64,000 bases of DNA from Paenibacillus aquistagni (lineage in GTDB: Bacteria > Bacillota > Bacilli > Paenibacillales > Paenibacillaceae), in assembly GCF_900177815.1 (NCBI RefSeq), contig NZ_FXAZ01000003.1, positions 310,001 to 374,000 on the forward strand, written 5' to 3'. The notes below the pieces were generated by a model. That model made no database searches and had not been told where the DNA came from. It worked only from the letters and a program-made list of their open reading frames with translations. Shown in pieces: positions 33,402-41,489 of the stretch; the stretch's first letter is position 1, and every line of letters starts with the position of its first letter. A program made the position numbers and the translations under genes.

Positions 33402-34562
33402 ATGAAAATTATCGGTCTATCCTCTTCCGAAAGCGAGTATCAGACTCAAACAACAGGGGTCGGAGGGGCTATGCATTACTTTTTTAAGGAGTTGTCAAAG
33501 CGGACAGAGCTGATCGATGTGTATCAGCCAAAGCCTAATCTGCTGTCGAGGGCCTATTCCTTGCTCAGCACCTATGAGATTGGCAATAAAGAGTGGAAGC
33601 GTGCGTACAAACGTCATTGCGCATTATTCCGGGCGAAGAGCCGCCTTTGCCGCAAGCATCTGGAGCAGCATGCAGATCCGTTTGATCTTATCTTCCAATG
33701 GCAGTTCTTCTTTTCCCCAACGGATCGTTACCCGAGCCGAGCGCCGTATTGCCTATATAATGACTGGACCACCAAGCTGAACGAGCGCGAATATCCGCAT
33801 TGGGTCATCCCGAAGATTCGCAAGGAGATCAATGAGCTCCAAACCGAGATGCTGCAGCAGGCTGCTTATGTCTTCGCCTTTACGGACAAGGTTCGCCAGT
33901 CCTACATCCATGATTACGGCGTGCATCCTGACCGTGCCGTTACGGTGTGGGGCGGAATCAATATGGATGCCATTCCTGAACGCATCGATAAACCGTATGG
34001 GAGCGCCCACATCTTGTTTGTAGGCAATCACTATGAAGCAAAGGGACTGGATACGCTCCTCCAGGCAATGCCAGCCATTCGAGAACGATTCCCGGACACA
34101 AGGGCTACGATTATCGGCAATCCTGTCGGACACCCAATGCCGGAGGTTCCGGGTGTGTTCTATAAAGGGGTTGTCCATGACAAGGAGGAAATGCATGCCT
34201 TATATCGCTCAGCAGATGTGTTTGTGCTGCCAACGCGCTCGGAGACCTTTGGGCATGTGTTTGCAGAAGCGATGGCGTATCAGCTTCCTTGCATCGGCAC
34301 CATCACAGGCGGTGTGCCAGAGGTGATTGATGATGGCAAGACAGGACTGCTCATCGAAAGAGGCGACGAAAGGCGTCTCGTACAGCATGTGTGCCATTTG
34401 TTTGAGCACCCTGATCTCATGAAGCGCATGGGTGTAAGAGGCTATGACAAAGCCATCAGCAAGTTCACATGGGAAAAGGTAGTTGATCGGATGGAGCCGT
34501 ACTTGTATGAAGCAGCTTCTTATCAAGCCAAGCAATCTGCGGGAAGCAAGATATCCTCGTAA
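33402..34562 (+). CDS. Family 4 glycosyltransferase (GT-B fold)
   Basis: A 386-residue GT-B glycosyltransferase. The N-terminal domain carries TTGVGGAMHYFFKELSKR, and the nucleotide-sugar-binding C-terminal domain has AHILFVGNHYEAKGLDTLLQAMP, FYKGVVHDKEEMHALYRSADVFVLPTRSETFGHVFAEAMAYQLPCIGT (with the E-x7-E motif) and GGVPEVIDDGKTGLL. Such enzymes (CotSA-like, cell-wall and exopolysaccharide types) transfer a sugar from NDP-sugar to a glycan or lipid. ATG 33402 follows AAGGAG. It ends 13 bases before the PTS EIIC gene and is probably co-transcribed. The acceptor is unknown. Confidence 0.82.
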   Translation: MKIIGLSSSESEYQTQTTGVGGAMHYFFKELSKRTELIDVYQPKPNLLSRAYSLLSTYEIGNKEWKRAYKRHCALFRAKSRLCRKHLEQHADPFDLIFQWQFFFSPTDRYPSRAPYCLYNDWTTKLNEREYPHWVIPKIRKEINELQTEMLQQAAYVFAFTDKVRQSYIHDYGVHPDRAVTVWGGINMDAIPERIDKPYGSAHILFVGNHYEAKGLDTLLQAMPAIRERFPDTRATIIGNPVGHPMPEVPGVFYKGVVHDKEEMHALYRSADVFVLPTRSETFGHVFAEAMAYQLPCIGTITGGVPEVIDDGKTGLLIERGDERRLVQHVCHLFEHPDLMKRMGVRGYDKAISKFTWEKVVDRMEPYLYEAASYQAKQSAGSKISS

Positions 34563-34575
34563 AGGAGGGAGATCC

Positions 34576-35904
34576 ATGCATATGCCTCCTCTGGCAGCCA
34601 AGCTAAACAATGCCGTATTGGCTTGGACGGAGAACGCCTATATCGTGGCGATTCGAGACAGCGTCATGCTGACGATCCCGTTATTTATGATTGGATCGCT
34701 GTTCTTGATCTTCACTAGCTTGCCGATTGCGGGCTACGAAGCATGGATGAGCAACCTGTTCGGAAGCGGATGGAAGCAAGCGCTGCTGTATCCCATACAG
34801 GCTACCTATGGCATATCAGCCTTGGTCATCAGCTTCGGCATTGCTTATCGATTGGCAGAAAGGGAAGGGCTTGACGCCTTAATGTGCGGCGTGCTGAGTC
34901 TGGTCTCTCTTTTTATCATGATTCCTGATTATCGGGTGATAGAGACCTCGGAGGCTGCTTCCATTCGTGTGGATGGAGTTATTCCAGCATCCTACTTGGG
35001 CAGCAAAGGCATCTTTGTGGGGATGATCGTGGCTGCGCTCTCCTATAAATTATATCAAGTCCTGATGAAAAGAAAAGCGCTTATCACGCTCCCTCCTCAA
35101 GTGCCGGCTCTCGTGGCAAGATCGTTTTCGGCCCTGATCCCTGCGCTGGCGATGATTACGTTCTTTCTTTTTGTAAGAATAAGCTTGGAGGCTGCTGGGT
35201 ATCAGGATTTGTTTGAGGTGGTTGCCACCCTAGCAGCAGAGCCCATGAAGCAGGCAGCAGGCTCGCTTGGAGGCGTGCTCGTGATCATCTTGGTCATGCA
35301 GCTGTTCTGGCTGGCAGGGATTCACGGAGGAGCTCTCATCGGCGCTATTGTGGTGCCCATCTGGATCACGCTCATGGATGAGAATCGATTGGCTTATACC
35401 GCGAACCCTCAGCTCCCATTACCGAATATTGTGACCCAGCAATTTTTCGATGTGTGGATCTCGATTGGCGGAGCGGGCTCCTTGCTCGCCTTGGTCGTGC
35501 TTATGAATCGATTCGCAAGGAGCAGGCAGGCTCGCGTGATGGGAAGAGTGTCGCTGATCCCTGCTCTATTTAATATTAGCGAGCCGGTGATCTACAGCAT
35601 TCCGATTGTGCTGAATCCAAGGCTTGGCATTCCCTTTATTCTGACTCCAGTGGTGACGGCGGCCGCAACGTATGCAGCGATGTCCTGGGGCTGGGTAGCA
35701 AGACCCGTTGGCATAGCCGTTCCTTGGACCACACCGATTGGCATCAGCGGCTTTTTGGCTACAGGGGGAAAATGGTCAGGTGCCGTTATGCAGCTCGTGA
35801 ACTTTATGATTGCGATGCTCATCTACTATCCTTTTTTCAAAGCATGGGATCAAAGCAAGCAGCAAGAGGAGCCTAGCGAGCAGGCGCTGTCAGCTGCACA
35901 GTAA
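34576..35904 (+). CDS. Orphan PTS EIIC component (lactose/cellobiose family)
   Basis: A 442-residue membrane protein of the EIIC lactose/cellobiose family: it starts with KLNNAVLAWTENAYIVAIRDSVMLTIPLFMIGSLFLIF, and holds QLFWLAGIHGGALIGAIV and PALFNISEPVIYSIPIVLNP, the sugar-binding and phosphotransfer region (usual text FNINEP). No EIIA or EIIB gene is near, so phosphoryl donors must be encoded elsewhere or the protein works without them. ATG 34576 follows AAAGGAGGGAG; earlier in-frame codons back to 34483 overlap the glycosyltransferase. It probably shares the mRNA of the upstream glycosyltransferase, an odd partner for a PTS permease. Confidence 0.82.
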   Translation: MHMPPLAAKLNNAVLAWTENAYIVAIRDSVMLTIPLFMIGSLFLIFTSLPIAGYEAWMSNLFGSGWKQALLYPIQATYGISALVISFGIAYRLAEREGLDALMCGVLSLVSLFIMIPDYRVIETSEAASIRVDGVIPASYLGSKGIFVGMIVAALSYKLYQVLMKRKALITLPPQVPALVARSFSALIPALAMITFFLFVRISLEAAGYQDLFEVVATLAAEPMKQAAGSLGGVLVIILVMQLFWLAGIHGGALIGAIVVPIWITLMDENRLAYTANPQLPLPNIVTQQFFDVWISIGGAGSLLALVVLMNRFARSRQARVMGRVSLIPALFNISEPVIYSIPIVLNPRLGIPFILTPVVTAAATYAAMSWGWVARPVGIAVPWTTPIGISGFLATGGKWSGAVMQLVNFMIAMLIYYPFFKAWDQSKQQEEPSEQALSAAQ

Positions 35905-35951
35905 GGAAGAGTAGATTCACGTCTATTATGATACGAGTGTGCCTCGCATGT

Positions 35952-36010
35952 AAAAAAAGAGACAGCACCGCTATCTCAACCGCCGCGGGCTGAAGGGGCA
36001 CTGTCTCTTT
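35952..36010 (-). terminator. Bidirectional terminator between convergent EIIC and 36021 genes
   Basis: AGAGACAG.ACC and GG.CTGTCTCT arms are flanked by A7 on the left and TTTGTGTGG on the right. The minus-strand T7 tail is stronger. Confidence 0.8.
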
Positions 36011-36020
36011 GTGTGGTGTT

Positions 36021-36554
36021 TTAAGGCTTGCCAAGTCGATAATGATCATGCTCAAGATCATGCTCCAAGGCATATTCAAAGTCATCAACATCATAGATGG
36101 GAACGGGAACCTCGTGCTCGATGAGACGGCTGATCAATTCAAATTGATCCGTAAGCAGCGGAGCTTGCTCGCGAATGCTCGTCAGGATCAGTTCTGTCTC
36201 AATCGGGTCGAATAATTCACCGTACTGCATATTATCCATCGCATTCACCACGATACAGCTCGCATTCGACTCCAACAGGAGCGGTTGGCTGCTCTTCCAA
36301 GGTTGAGAGAGTGCGCGCTTGATCTTCTTGTTGTTCATTTCACTTTCGAAGTAATCAAGCAGCTCGTGAATATAGCGCTTGGCGAGCCGGTCCTCTTCCG
36401 GATCAGGCATCACTCGCTCGCCGCTCTCGCGTATCTCGTACAGCTCCATAACGGAGGTGTACGGAATGATATACTGAACAGGCCGCTTAGGATCAAGCAA
36501 ATGGCCGTATATCGCGAGCATAATGGCTTCGATTACAAAACGTCGAGGCTGCAC
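36021..36554 (-). CDS. Conserved hypothetical protein (misleadingly called ADP-heptose synthase in some genomes)
   Basis: A 177-residue soluble, acidic protein: RRFVIEAIMLAIYGHLLDPKRPVQYIIPYTSVMELYE at the N-terminus, then PDPEEDRLAKRYIHELLDYFE, and DPIETELILTSIREQAPLLTDQFELI. From memory this family is common in Paenibacillus; the heptose name has no support in the sequence, as there is no ATP or sugar-binding motif. GTG 36554 is chosen as AAAGGAGG lies seven bases upstream; the ATGs further up have none. It is the last gene of a minus-strand run that includes the polyprenyl synthase, ndh2 and pplA, 87 bases after the synthase. Function unknown. Confidence 0.6.
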   Translation of the reverse strand: MQPRRFVIEAIMLAIYGHLLDPKRPVQYIIPYTSVMELYEIRESGERVMPDPEEDRLAKRYIHELLDYFESEMNNKKIKRALSQPWKSSQPLLLESNASCIVVNAMDNMQYGELFDPIETELILTSIREQAPLLTDQFELISRLIEHEVPVPIYDVDDFEYALEHDLEHDHYRLGKP

Positions 36555-36641
36555 CGTCCATCCTCCTTTGAACAACAAATGCATCGTGACAGGTATTTCC
36601 ATCATACCATTCTGCGTATCGTCATGAAAGTAGGGCAGATG

Positions 36642-37637
36642 CTAATAGGTTCGTTCTTCAAAATAACGCCACAAGGTTTGCAGATCTCGATGAGCGCAAT
36701 AATGAGATAGCTCCTCCGAGATATTCCATGCTTTCTGCATAAATTCATGGCTCATATCCAGTGCTTTAGCGAGCGCGCCGCAATCGCGAATCAGGCCTAC
36801 AGCTTCATCAAAGGCTTCAGATGGAGAGTCTTCGGTCAGCTGCATCAGCTGCTCGCGGACAAAGGGATCTTCCATGGCAATCATGGCGGGCAGAGTGACC
36901 TGTCCGTTGCGCAGATCCGCTCCAGCAGGCTTGCCGAGCGTATCGGCAGTCTGCATATAGTCGAGAACATCATCACGCACTTGAAAGGCCATGCCAAGCT
37001 GATCGCCGAATTGATACAAGGCTTCAGCAACCTTAGGATCGGCCATTCCAGCACGCGCACCTGCTTGAAGAGAAGCAGCCATTAAGAGAGCGGTCTTATT
37101 GCGTGTCTTCTCCCAATATTGTTCCAACGTAATGTTGAAATTATAACGCTGTTCCATTTGTTGATACTCGCCAAGACACAGTTGGGTAGTTGTTACCGAT
37201 GTAAGATCCTGAATGTAGTTCTCAAGCTCTGTGTCCTGCTCTGTTAGCAATTCAATGACTCGGCAGGTGATATAGTTGCCGACATAGACAGCCGTCCTCG
37301 TTCCGACCTTCCGATGAAGGGCGGGCTGCCCGCGTCTTGTATCCGCTTCGTCTAGAATGTCGTCATGAATGAGAGAAGCAGCATGGATGAATTCACATAC
37401 AGCAGCAAGCTTGTAGACATCTCGATTCTCTGGACTTTCTCCGAAACGACTGCCGACAATAACCATAAGAGGGCGTAAGCGTTTGCCTCCTGCCCGAATA
37501 AGATCAAGAATGCTTGTCGCAACGACAGATCGTGAAGAGAGGTCCTGATCATAAGTTATGATACGTTCAAGATCTCGATTCACACGATCTAAGGAAATAT
37601 TGAGCTGCTGCGACAAAGAGTCATTAGATAACGTCAT
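36642..37637 (-). CDS. Polyprenyl (heptaprenyl-type) diphosphate synthase (DmkB-like)
   Basis: A 331-residue trans-polyprenyl synthase with both aspartate-rich motifs: SLIHDDILDEADTRRGQP (first D-D-x-x-D, about residue 91) and AFQVRDDVLDYM (second, about 219). GGKRLRPLMVI binds the diphosphate. It lengthens farnesyl diphosphate with isopentenyl diphosphate to make a quinone side chain. It overlaps the upstream gene by 14 bases, like a two-subunit heptaprenyl synthase (HepS-HepT). A separate quinone-type synthase beside ndh2 and pplA is as in the Listeria electron-transfer locus, where DmkB feeds demethylmenaquinone. Confidence 0.83.
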   Translation of the reverse strand: MTLSNDSLSQQLNISLDRVNRDLERIITYDQDLSSRSVVATSILDLIRAGGKRLRPLMVIVGSRFGESPENRDVYKLAAVCEFIHAASLIHDDILDEADTRRGQPALHRKVGTRTAVYVGNYITCRVIELLTEQDTELENYIQDLTSVTTTQLCLGEYQQMEQRYNFNITLEQYWEKTRNKTALLMAASLQAGARAGMADPKVAEALYQFGDQLGMAFQVRDDVLDYMQTADTLGKPAGADLRNGQVTLPAMIAMEDPFVREQLMQLTEDSPSEAFDEAVGLIRDCGALAKALDMSHEFMQKAWNISEELSHYCAHRDLQTLWRYFEERTY

Positions 37638-38103
37638 ACGTCACCTGCTTAAATCGCTGTGTAGTGGCATATCGTCTTGAATAACGCTTGGCAATAAAAC
37701 GTGTCAGCCGCTGGTGGAGCTGAGAGGTAGCAGATCGTGACCCTTCGGCAAGCCGAATCTGGATTCGCTTATTTGTACGTGCTAGGTCGCCTACAAGATC
37801 CACGAAGCCATGCCGCACGGCGAACTGTAAATAGAAACTAAGCAGAAAATCCCCATCCAATACCGCCTTGCCTGCAACCTCAGCGTGGTGCACATGATCA
37901 TGGGAACGATAAGCCTTGAGCAGCAACCAGTAGCATCCAAGGATGATTCGACGCTCCCCAGGGTCCATATCGTAGTCCAGCAGCAGCTCTGCCATATCAC
38001 GAAGACTGGCTTCATCTTCACCAGCTGTTACATGGATTCCCGCTTGCTGTGGGAGCTCATGATTCAATAGCTGCTTCGTCTCTTGCATGAGGTTCTGGCT
38101 CAT
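37624..38103 (-). CDS. Small helper protein of the polyprenyl synthase (HepS-like position)
   Basis: A 159-residue, mostly helical protein: MSQNLMQETKQLLNHELPQ, DMDPGERRIILGCYWLLLKAYRSHD, and a basic C-terminus RFIAKRYSRRYATTQRFK. It overlaps the polyprenyl synthase gene by 14 bases, so the two are translationally coupled, which is the arrangement of component I and II of heptaprenyl diphosphate synthase. Sequence likeness to HepS is not evident by eye, and it is shorter than the roughly 250 residues usual there. The start is ATG 38103 with a GGGGTG site; the ATG at 38157 lacks one. Function is inferred from position only. Confidence 0.55.
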   Translation of the reverse strand: MSQNLMQETKQLLNHELPQQAGIHVTAGEDEASLRDMAELLLDYDMDPGERRIILGCYWLLLKAYRSHDHVHHAEVAGKAVLDGDFLLSFYLQFAVRHGFVDLVGDLARTNKRIQIRLAEGSRSATSQLHQRLTRFIAKRYSRRYATTQRFKQVTYDVI

Positions 38104-38132
38104 TGGAACACCCCGTTTCCCTGTACAAATAA

Positions 38133-38167
38133 GTAAAGTAATGTGCAGCATGTACACATTACTTTAC
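38133..38167 (-). terminator. Perfect 13-bp dyad between ndh2 and the helper gene
   Basis: GTAAAGTAATGTG (38133-38145) and CACATTACTTTAC (38155-38167) with a 9-base loop. On the minus strand it is followed by TTATTTG, a weak T run, so it may be a terminator, a processing site or an operator. Confidence 0.5.
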
Positions 38168-38200
38168 GTTTATTAGAACACATCTATTCTTATTTACGGA

Positions 38201-40057
38201 TTAGTCCGTATAAAGGTACCATTTTTTCACGAACGGAATCTTCTTCCAAATACGCTTCAAATGAGGGTACAAGTAGTAGTCGAGACCAAGCGTGCTTCCG
38301 GAACCACCGATCAATGCGCATGCACCGAAGAAGTACCAGAGCATTTCATAGCCGGCCATACCGGACATATAGATCATAACGCCCATTGCCATTGTTGCAA
38401 GGGAAGAAAGAGCCGTGAACAAACCAAGGATCAACATCGCACCGAATACCAATTCCGCAACAACCATTGCAGTTTGGAAGAAGTGCGCAAGACCTGTGAA
38501 GCCACCGTCACTGGTGTAGAAGAATGTATCCATGGACCAGTTAACCATGCTCTTAAGGAAATCAGGAACCGGAAGAGCAGGGCCAAACGCTTCAGCCGCG
38601 CCTTCAGCTGCTTGAGAAGCACTTGTTGCAGCATCCGCAACAGAAGCACCGGATGTTCCGTCTGCTACTGGAGCAGGAATCAAGAAGATCTTGGACGGAT
38701 CAGCGAGAATCTTCTGCATCTTGTCTACGCCTTCAAGGAACCATTTGCCCCCGACAAAAATACGGAGCGGAACGAGCCAAATGTTCGGAGAACGCATTGC
38801 CAAGTGTCCACCGACAAAGCTGCGGTTGTTCTTCACGCGGAAGAACTCGTGAATCTTGTACGTCCACACTTTGTGGAAGCCAAGCACTTGGATAAAGTAC
38901 ACCATGTTGATCAGATGCTTGAACAACATCGCCAAGAAGCCAGAGCAGTTGAACATCTTGCCAGGCATACCGACAGATGCAACACCATAACGTCCGCCAA
39001 TACACACCATTGTACCGTGGAAGGTTGGCTTATAGGACTTATGCTTGCCTTTCTTGATATCCGCAACAATGTTGTGAGCGATAATGCCTGCGGACAGCTC
39101 AGCATTCTCAACCATTTGAGGAATCGGACGCTCTTCGCCTTCAGGAATATAGAAGATGTTGTCGCCGACAACATACACATTCTCATGATCAATGGATTGA
39201 AGCTTATCGTTCGTTACAATACGCTTGCGTCCATTTTGTTGAACGTCAAGGTTGCCAACGAGGTCAGAACCTTCAACACCAGCAGTCCATACGATTGTAG
39301 CAGCCTTCACTTCGCCTTTTTCGCCAAGAACAACGGAGTTTTCCGTAACGCCCGTAATCTTTGCGCCTGTAATCATTTCAACGCCCATTTTGCGAAGGTA
39401 TTTCGCTGCTTTTTGAATCAATTTGTCAGGAAGGATTGGAAGAATCTTAGGCGCCATATCGGCAACCACCAAGCGAACTTCGTTCGGATCGATGTGGAAC
39501 TCGTGGCAGAGCTCAGCACGATATTCAGCAAGTTCACCAATCAGCTCTACACCTGTAAAGCCAGCACCCACGACAACAAAGGTAAGCAGCTCTTTGCGAC
39601 GCTCAGCATCAGCTGTTTTGGATGCTTGCAAGAACATGTCGCGAATTTGACGCTTCAATTTCACGGCATCTTCATAGGACCAAAACGAGAATGAGTTCTC
39701 TTCTGCACCAGGGATCCCAAAGAAGGATGGCTTACAACCGGTACCGATAACGAGATAATCATAGTCATAGGATTTGTGATTGCCTTTAAGGGACTGACCG
39801 TCGAAGTCAATGTTTGTGATCTCATCCAGCACAACATCAACTTTTCGTCCAGCAAAGATTTGTTTCAAATCCATTCGAATAGCTTCTTCTTCGACGCGGC
39901 ATGCTGCCACTTCGTGCAATTCCGTCAACATCGTATGATAAGGTTTACGGTCTATGAGGGAGATGCTTACGTCTTTTTCATTACCAAGACGCTTCGCTAG
40001 CTTCTTCGCCGTCAGCACACCGCCATAACCGCCGCCCAATACAACGATCTTTTTCAT
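38201..40057 (-). CDS. ndh2: Type II NADH dehydrogenase with DoxX-like membrane tail (Ndh2)
   Basis: A 618-residue protein. Residues 1 to about 400 form a two-dinucleotide-binding NDH-2 flavoprotein: VVLGGGYGGVLTAKKLAK for FAD, FVVVGAGFTGVELIGELAE for NADH, TIVWTAGVEG, and VYVVGDNIF. After a helical stretch (FNCSGFLAMLFKHLINMVYFIQVLG) and an Ala/Ser-rich linker (GASVADAATSASQAAEGAAEAFG) comes a membrane tail of about four helices with GLAHFFQTAMVVAELVFGAMLILGLFTALSS, DoxX-like. It would oxidise NADH and reduce a quinone. A long Ndh2 with an extra membrane domain is what the Listeria electron-transfer locus uses. The ATG at 40057 is 110 bases downstream of the pplA terminator. Confidence 0.85.
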   Translation of the reverse strand: MKKIVVLGGGYGGVLTAKKLAKRLGNEKDVSISLIDRKPYHTMLTELHEVAACRVEEEAIRMDLKQIFAGRKVDVVLDEITNIDFDGQSLKGNHKSYDYDYLVIGTGCKPSFFGIPGAEENSFSFWSYEDAVKLKRQIRDMFLQASKTADAERRKELLTFVVVGAGFTGVELIGELAEYRAELCHEFHIDPNEVRLVVADMAPKILPILPDKLIQKAAKYLRKMGVEMITGAKITGVTENSVVLGEKGEVKAATIVWTAGVEGSDLVGNLDVQQNGRKRIVTNDKLQSIDHENVYVVGDNIFYIPEGEERPIPQMVENAELSAGIIAHNIVADIKKGKHKSYKPTFHGTMVCIGGRYGVASVGMPGKMFNCSGFLAMLFKHLINMVYFIQVLGFHKVWTYKIHEFFRVKNNRSFVGGHLAMRSPNIWLVPLRIFVGGKWFLEGVDKMQKILADPSKIFLIPAPVADGTSGASVADAATSASQAAEGAAEAFGPALPVPDFLKSMVNWSMDTFFYTSDGGFTGLAHFFQTAMVVAELVFGAMLILGLFTALSSLATMAMGVMIYMSGMAGYEMLWYFFGACALIGGSGSTLGLDYYLYPHLKRIWKKIPFVKKWYLYTD

Positions 40058-40148
40058 GGCTTGGATTCACCCCTGATTGAAAGTTAAAAATATCATCAAA
40101 CCTATAGCAGGTTATAATGTCACCATATAAACAATGGGGCTCCGGGGC

Positions 40149-40189
40149 AAAAAAGTCTGTGATGATTTTCACAGGAAAACACTCATCAC
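40149..40189 (-). terminator. Terminator after pplA (minus strand)
   Basis: On the minus strand GTGATGA...TTTTC pairs with GAAAA.TCATCAC (3-base bulge), followed by AGAC and T6. Some transcripts probably stop between pplA and ndh2. Confidence 0.65.
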
Positions 40190-40319
40190 CTAGATTTCTT
40201 GACTGCGGAGCCGTCCACTGTCCTTTTAACGCTCGGTATCGCTTGTTTTTATTCTTCTATAAGACGATTACGAACATCTTTTAACATGCTGTTATATGAA
40301 GTGATTACTCAGCACACGA

Positions 40320-41168
40320 TTATTTCGCGCCTTGCAAAGCCTCTTCAGCCAATTTAACAAAGCCGTTTACGTGGATGGATACACCGGATACCGCATCGGT
40401 CGTGCCATCTTCTTTAACGCCAAGCTGAGCTACGTCTTGTTTCTCGATCAGAGCAGCTTCCATGTGGTTTGCTTGCTCATGCCAGTTCATGCCGTATGTT
40501 CCAGCAGCCGCTTGTTCTTTCTTAGAAGCGCCTTCTTTGTTCACGTTATCCCAGTTTACAGCCACGATTTGTCCGTCAAATACAGTAACGTTGAATGTTT
40601 CTTTCCAGCCTTGATCGTCGAAGTCTTTGCCTTCAGCTTTGTAAGCACCGTCTTTATATGCTCCTTTTTCTACAGGGCCAGCAGCAAGTGCTTGCTCAGA
40701 CAGCTTCACGAAGTCGCCAACATGAATGGACACGCCGGATACAGCATCCGTTTTGCCTTCGTCATTTACTTCGATTTGCTTTGGATCTTGTTTTTCAAGA
40801 AGCGTATCTTCCATCAGCTTCGCTTGTTCATGCCACTCAGAGGAAGCGCCGCCTTTTTTCATGCCGTATTCACCGGAGATGGATTGTTGTTTCTTTGTAT
40901 CTCCAGCTGTTTTAGTGTTTGCTGCATCCCAGTTCACAGCTGTGATCTTTCCATCTTTAACATCAAGCTGAACCATGTACATCCAGCCATTATCGTCAGG
41001 CGTACCTTTTGCAAAGTAGTTGCCGTCAGCGTATTGTCCTTGTTCTGTTCCTGTGGAAGGCTGCTCAGTTCCAGTAGAAGGCTTTTCTGCGTTGTCCTTT
41101 GCGCCACAACCTACCAACAGACCGAATGCCATCATTGCTGCTACAAGCAATGCCAAATTCTTTTTCAT
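40320..41168 (-). CDS. pplA: Lipoprotein with two FMN-binding domains (PplA-like)
   Basis: A 282-residue lipoprotein: MKKNLALLVAAMMAFGLLVGCGAK with lipobox LLVGC, a short Thr/Glu/Ser/Pro/Gly-rich linker (EKPSTGTEQPSTGTEQ, a repeated unit), then two copies of an FMN-binding domain. Each copy has D-x-GW, a VNWD strand, EWHEQA or NWHEQA, and ends in TDAVSGVSIHV (about residues 147 and 262). In D-x-x-S/T-G-x-S/T the last Ser would carry FMN, placed by the ApbE enzyme at 18439. In Listeria PplA is the outer flavoprotein that passes electrons to extracellular flavin shuttles or iron. ATG 41168 follows GAAGGTG. Confidence 0.87.
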   Translation of the reverse strand: MKKNLALLVAAMMAFGLLVGCGAKDNAEKPSTGTEQPSTGTEQGQYADGNYFAKGTPDDNGWMYMVQLDVKDGKITAVNWDAANTKTAGDTKKQQSISGEYGMKKGGASSEWHEQAKLMEDTLLEKQDPKQIEVNDEGKTDAVSGVSIHVGDFVKLSEQALAAGPVEKGAYKDGAYKAEGKDFDDQGWKETFNVTVFDGQIVAVNWDNVNKEGASKKEQAAAGTYGMNWHEQANHMEAALIEKQDVAQLGVKEDGTTDAVSGVSIHVNGFVKLAEEALQGAK

Positions 41169-41260
41169 GTCAACCACACCTTCGCTAAAATTTAAGTATT
41201 TGTGTAAAAAACTGAGTTAAATCTTATTTGTGAAAATTTTATCTAACTCGTTGCAACTAC

Positions 41261-41281
41261 ATTGTAACACTTTATTACAAT
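41261..41281 (-). promoter_or_regulatory. Palindrome upstream of pplA
   Basis: ATTGTAA (41261-41267), seven bases, TTACAAT (41275-41281): perfect 7-bp arms about 95 bases before pplA. It resembles the second box before the U32 gene (ATTGT...ACAAT). A cre-like GGAAAGCGCTTATC lies further up at 41313-41326. The region up to 41489 has no gene. Confidence 0.45.
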
Positions 41282-41489
41282 CTTTCAAGGGGGTGAAGAA
41301 AGTAAATTATAAGGAAAGCGCTTATCTGCGTCATAATTCTCAAATTTATCATATTTTTTTTGAGAAAAACGGCTTGAACATCGGCTGTATGCGGCATTCT
41401 GGTCGTCATTGCAACGAGTCGGATTGATTCTTAGGATGACCTGCTGCTTACCTGTTCATGCAAAGTAAAAGAAGCTACTCTTGCTTGTT

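Noticed and set aside
36021..36554. ADP-heptose synthase function
   Set aside because: No nucleotide or sugar-binding motif is visible; the name seems to be an annotation error carried between genomes.
38261..39694. 477-codon open frame antisense to ndh2
   Set aside because: Its product is Cys/His/Asn-rich with no recognisable pattern; the opposite strand encodes a clear NDH-2.
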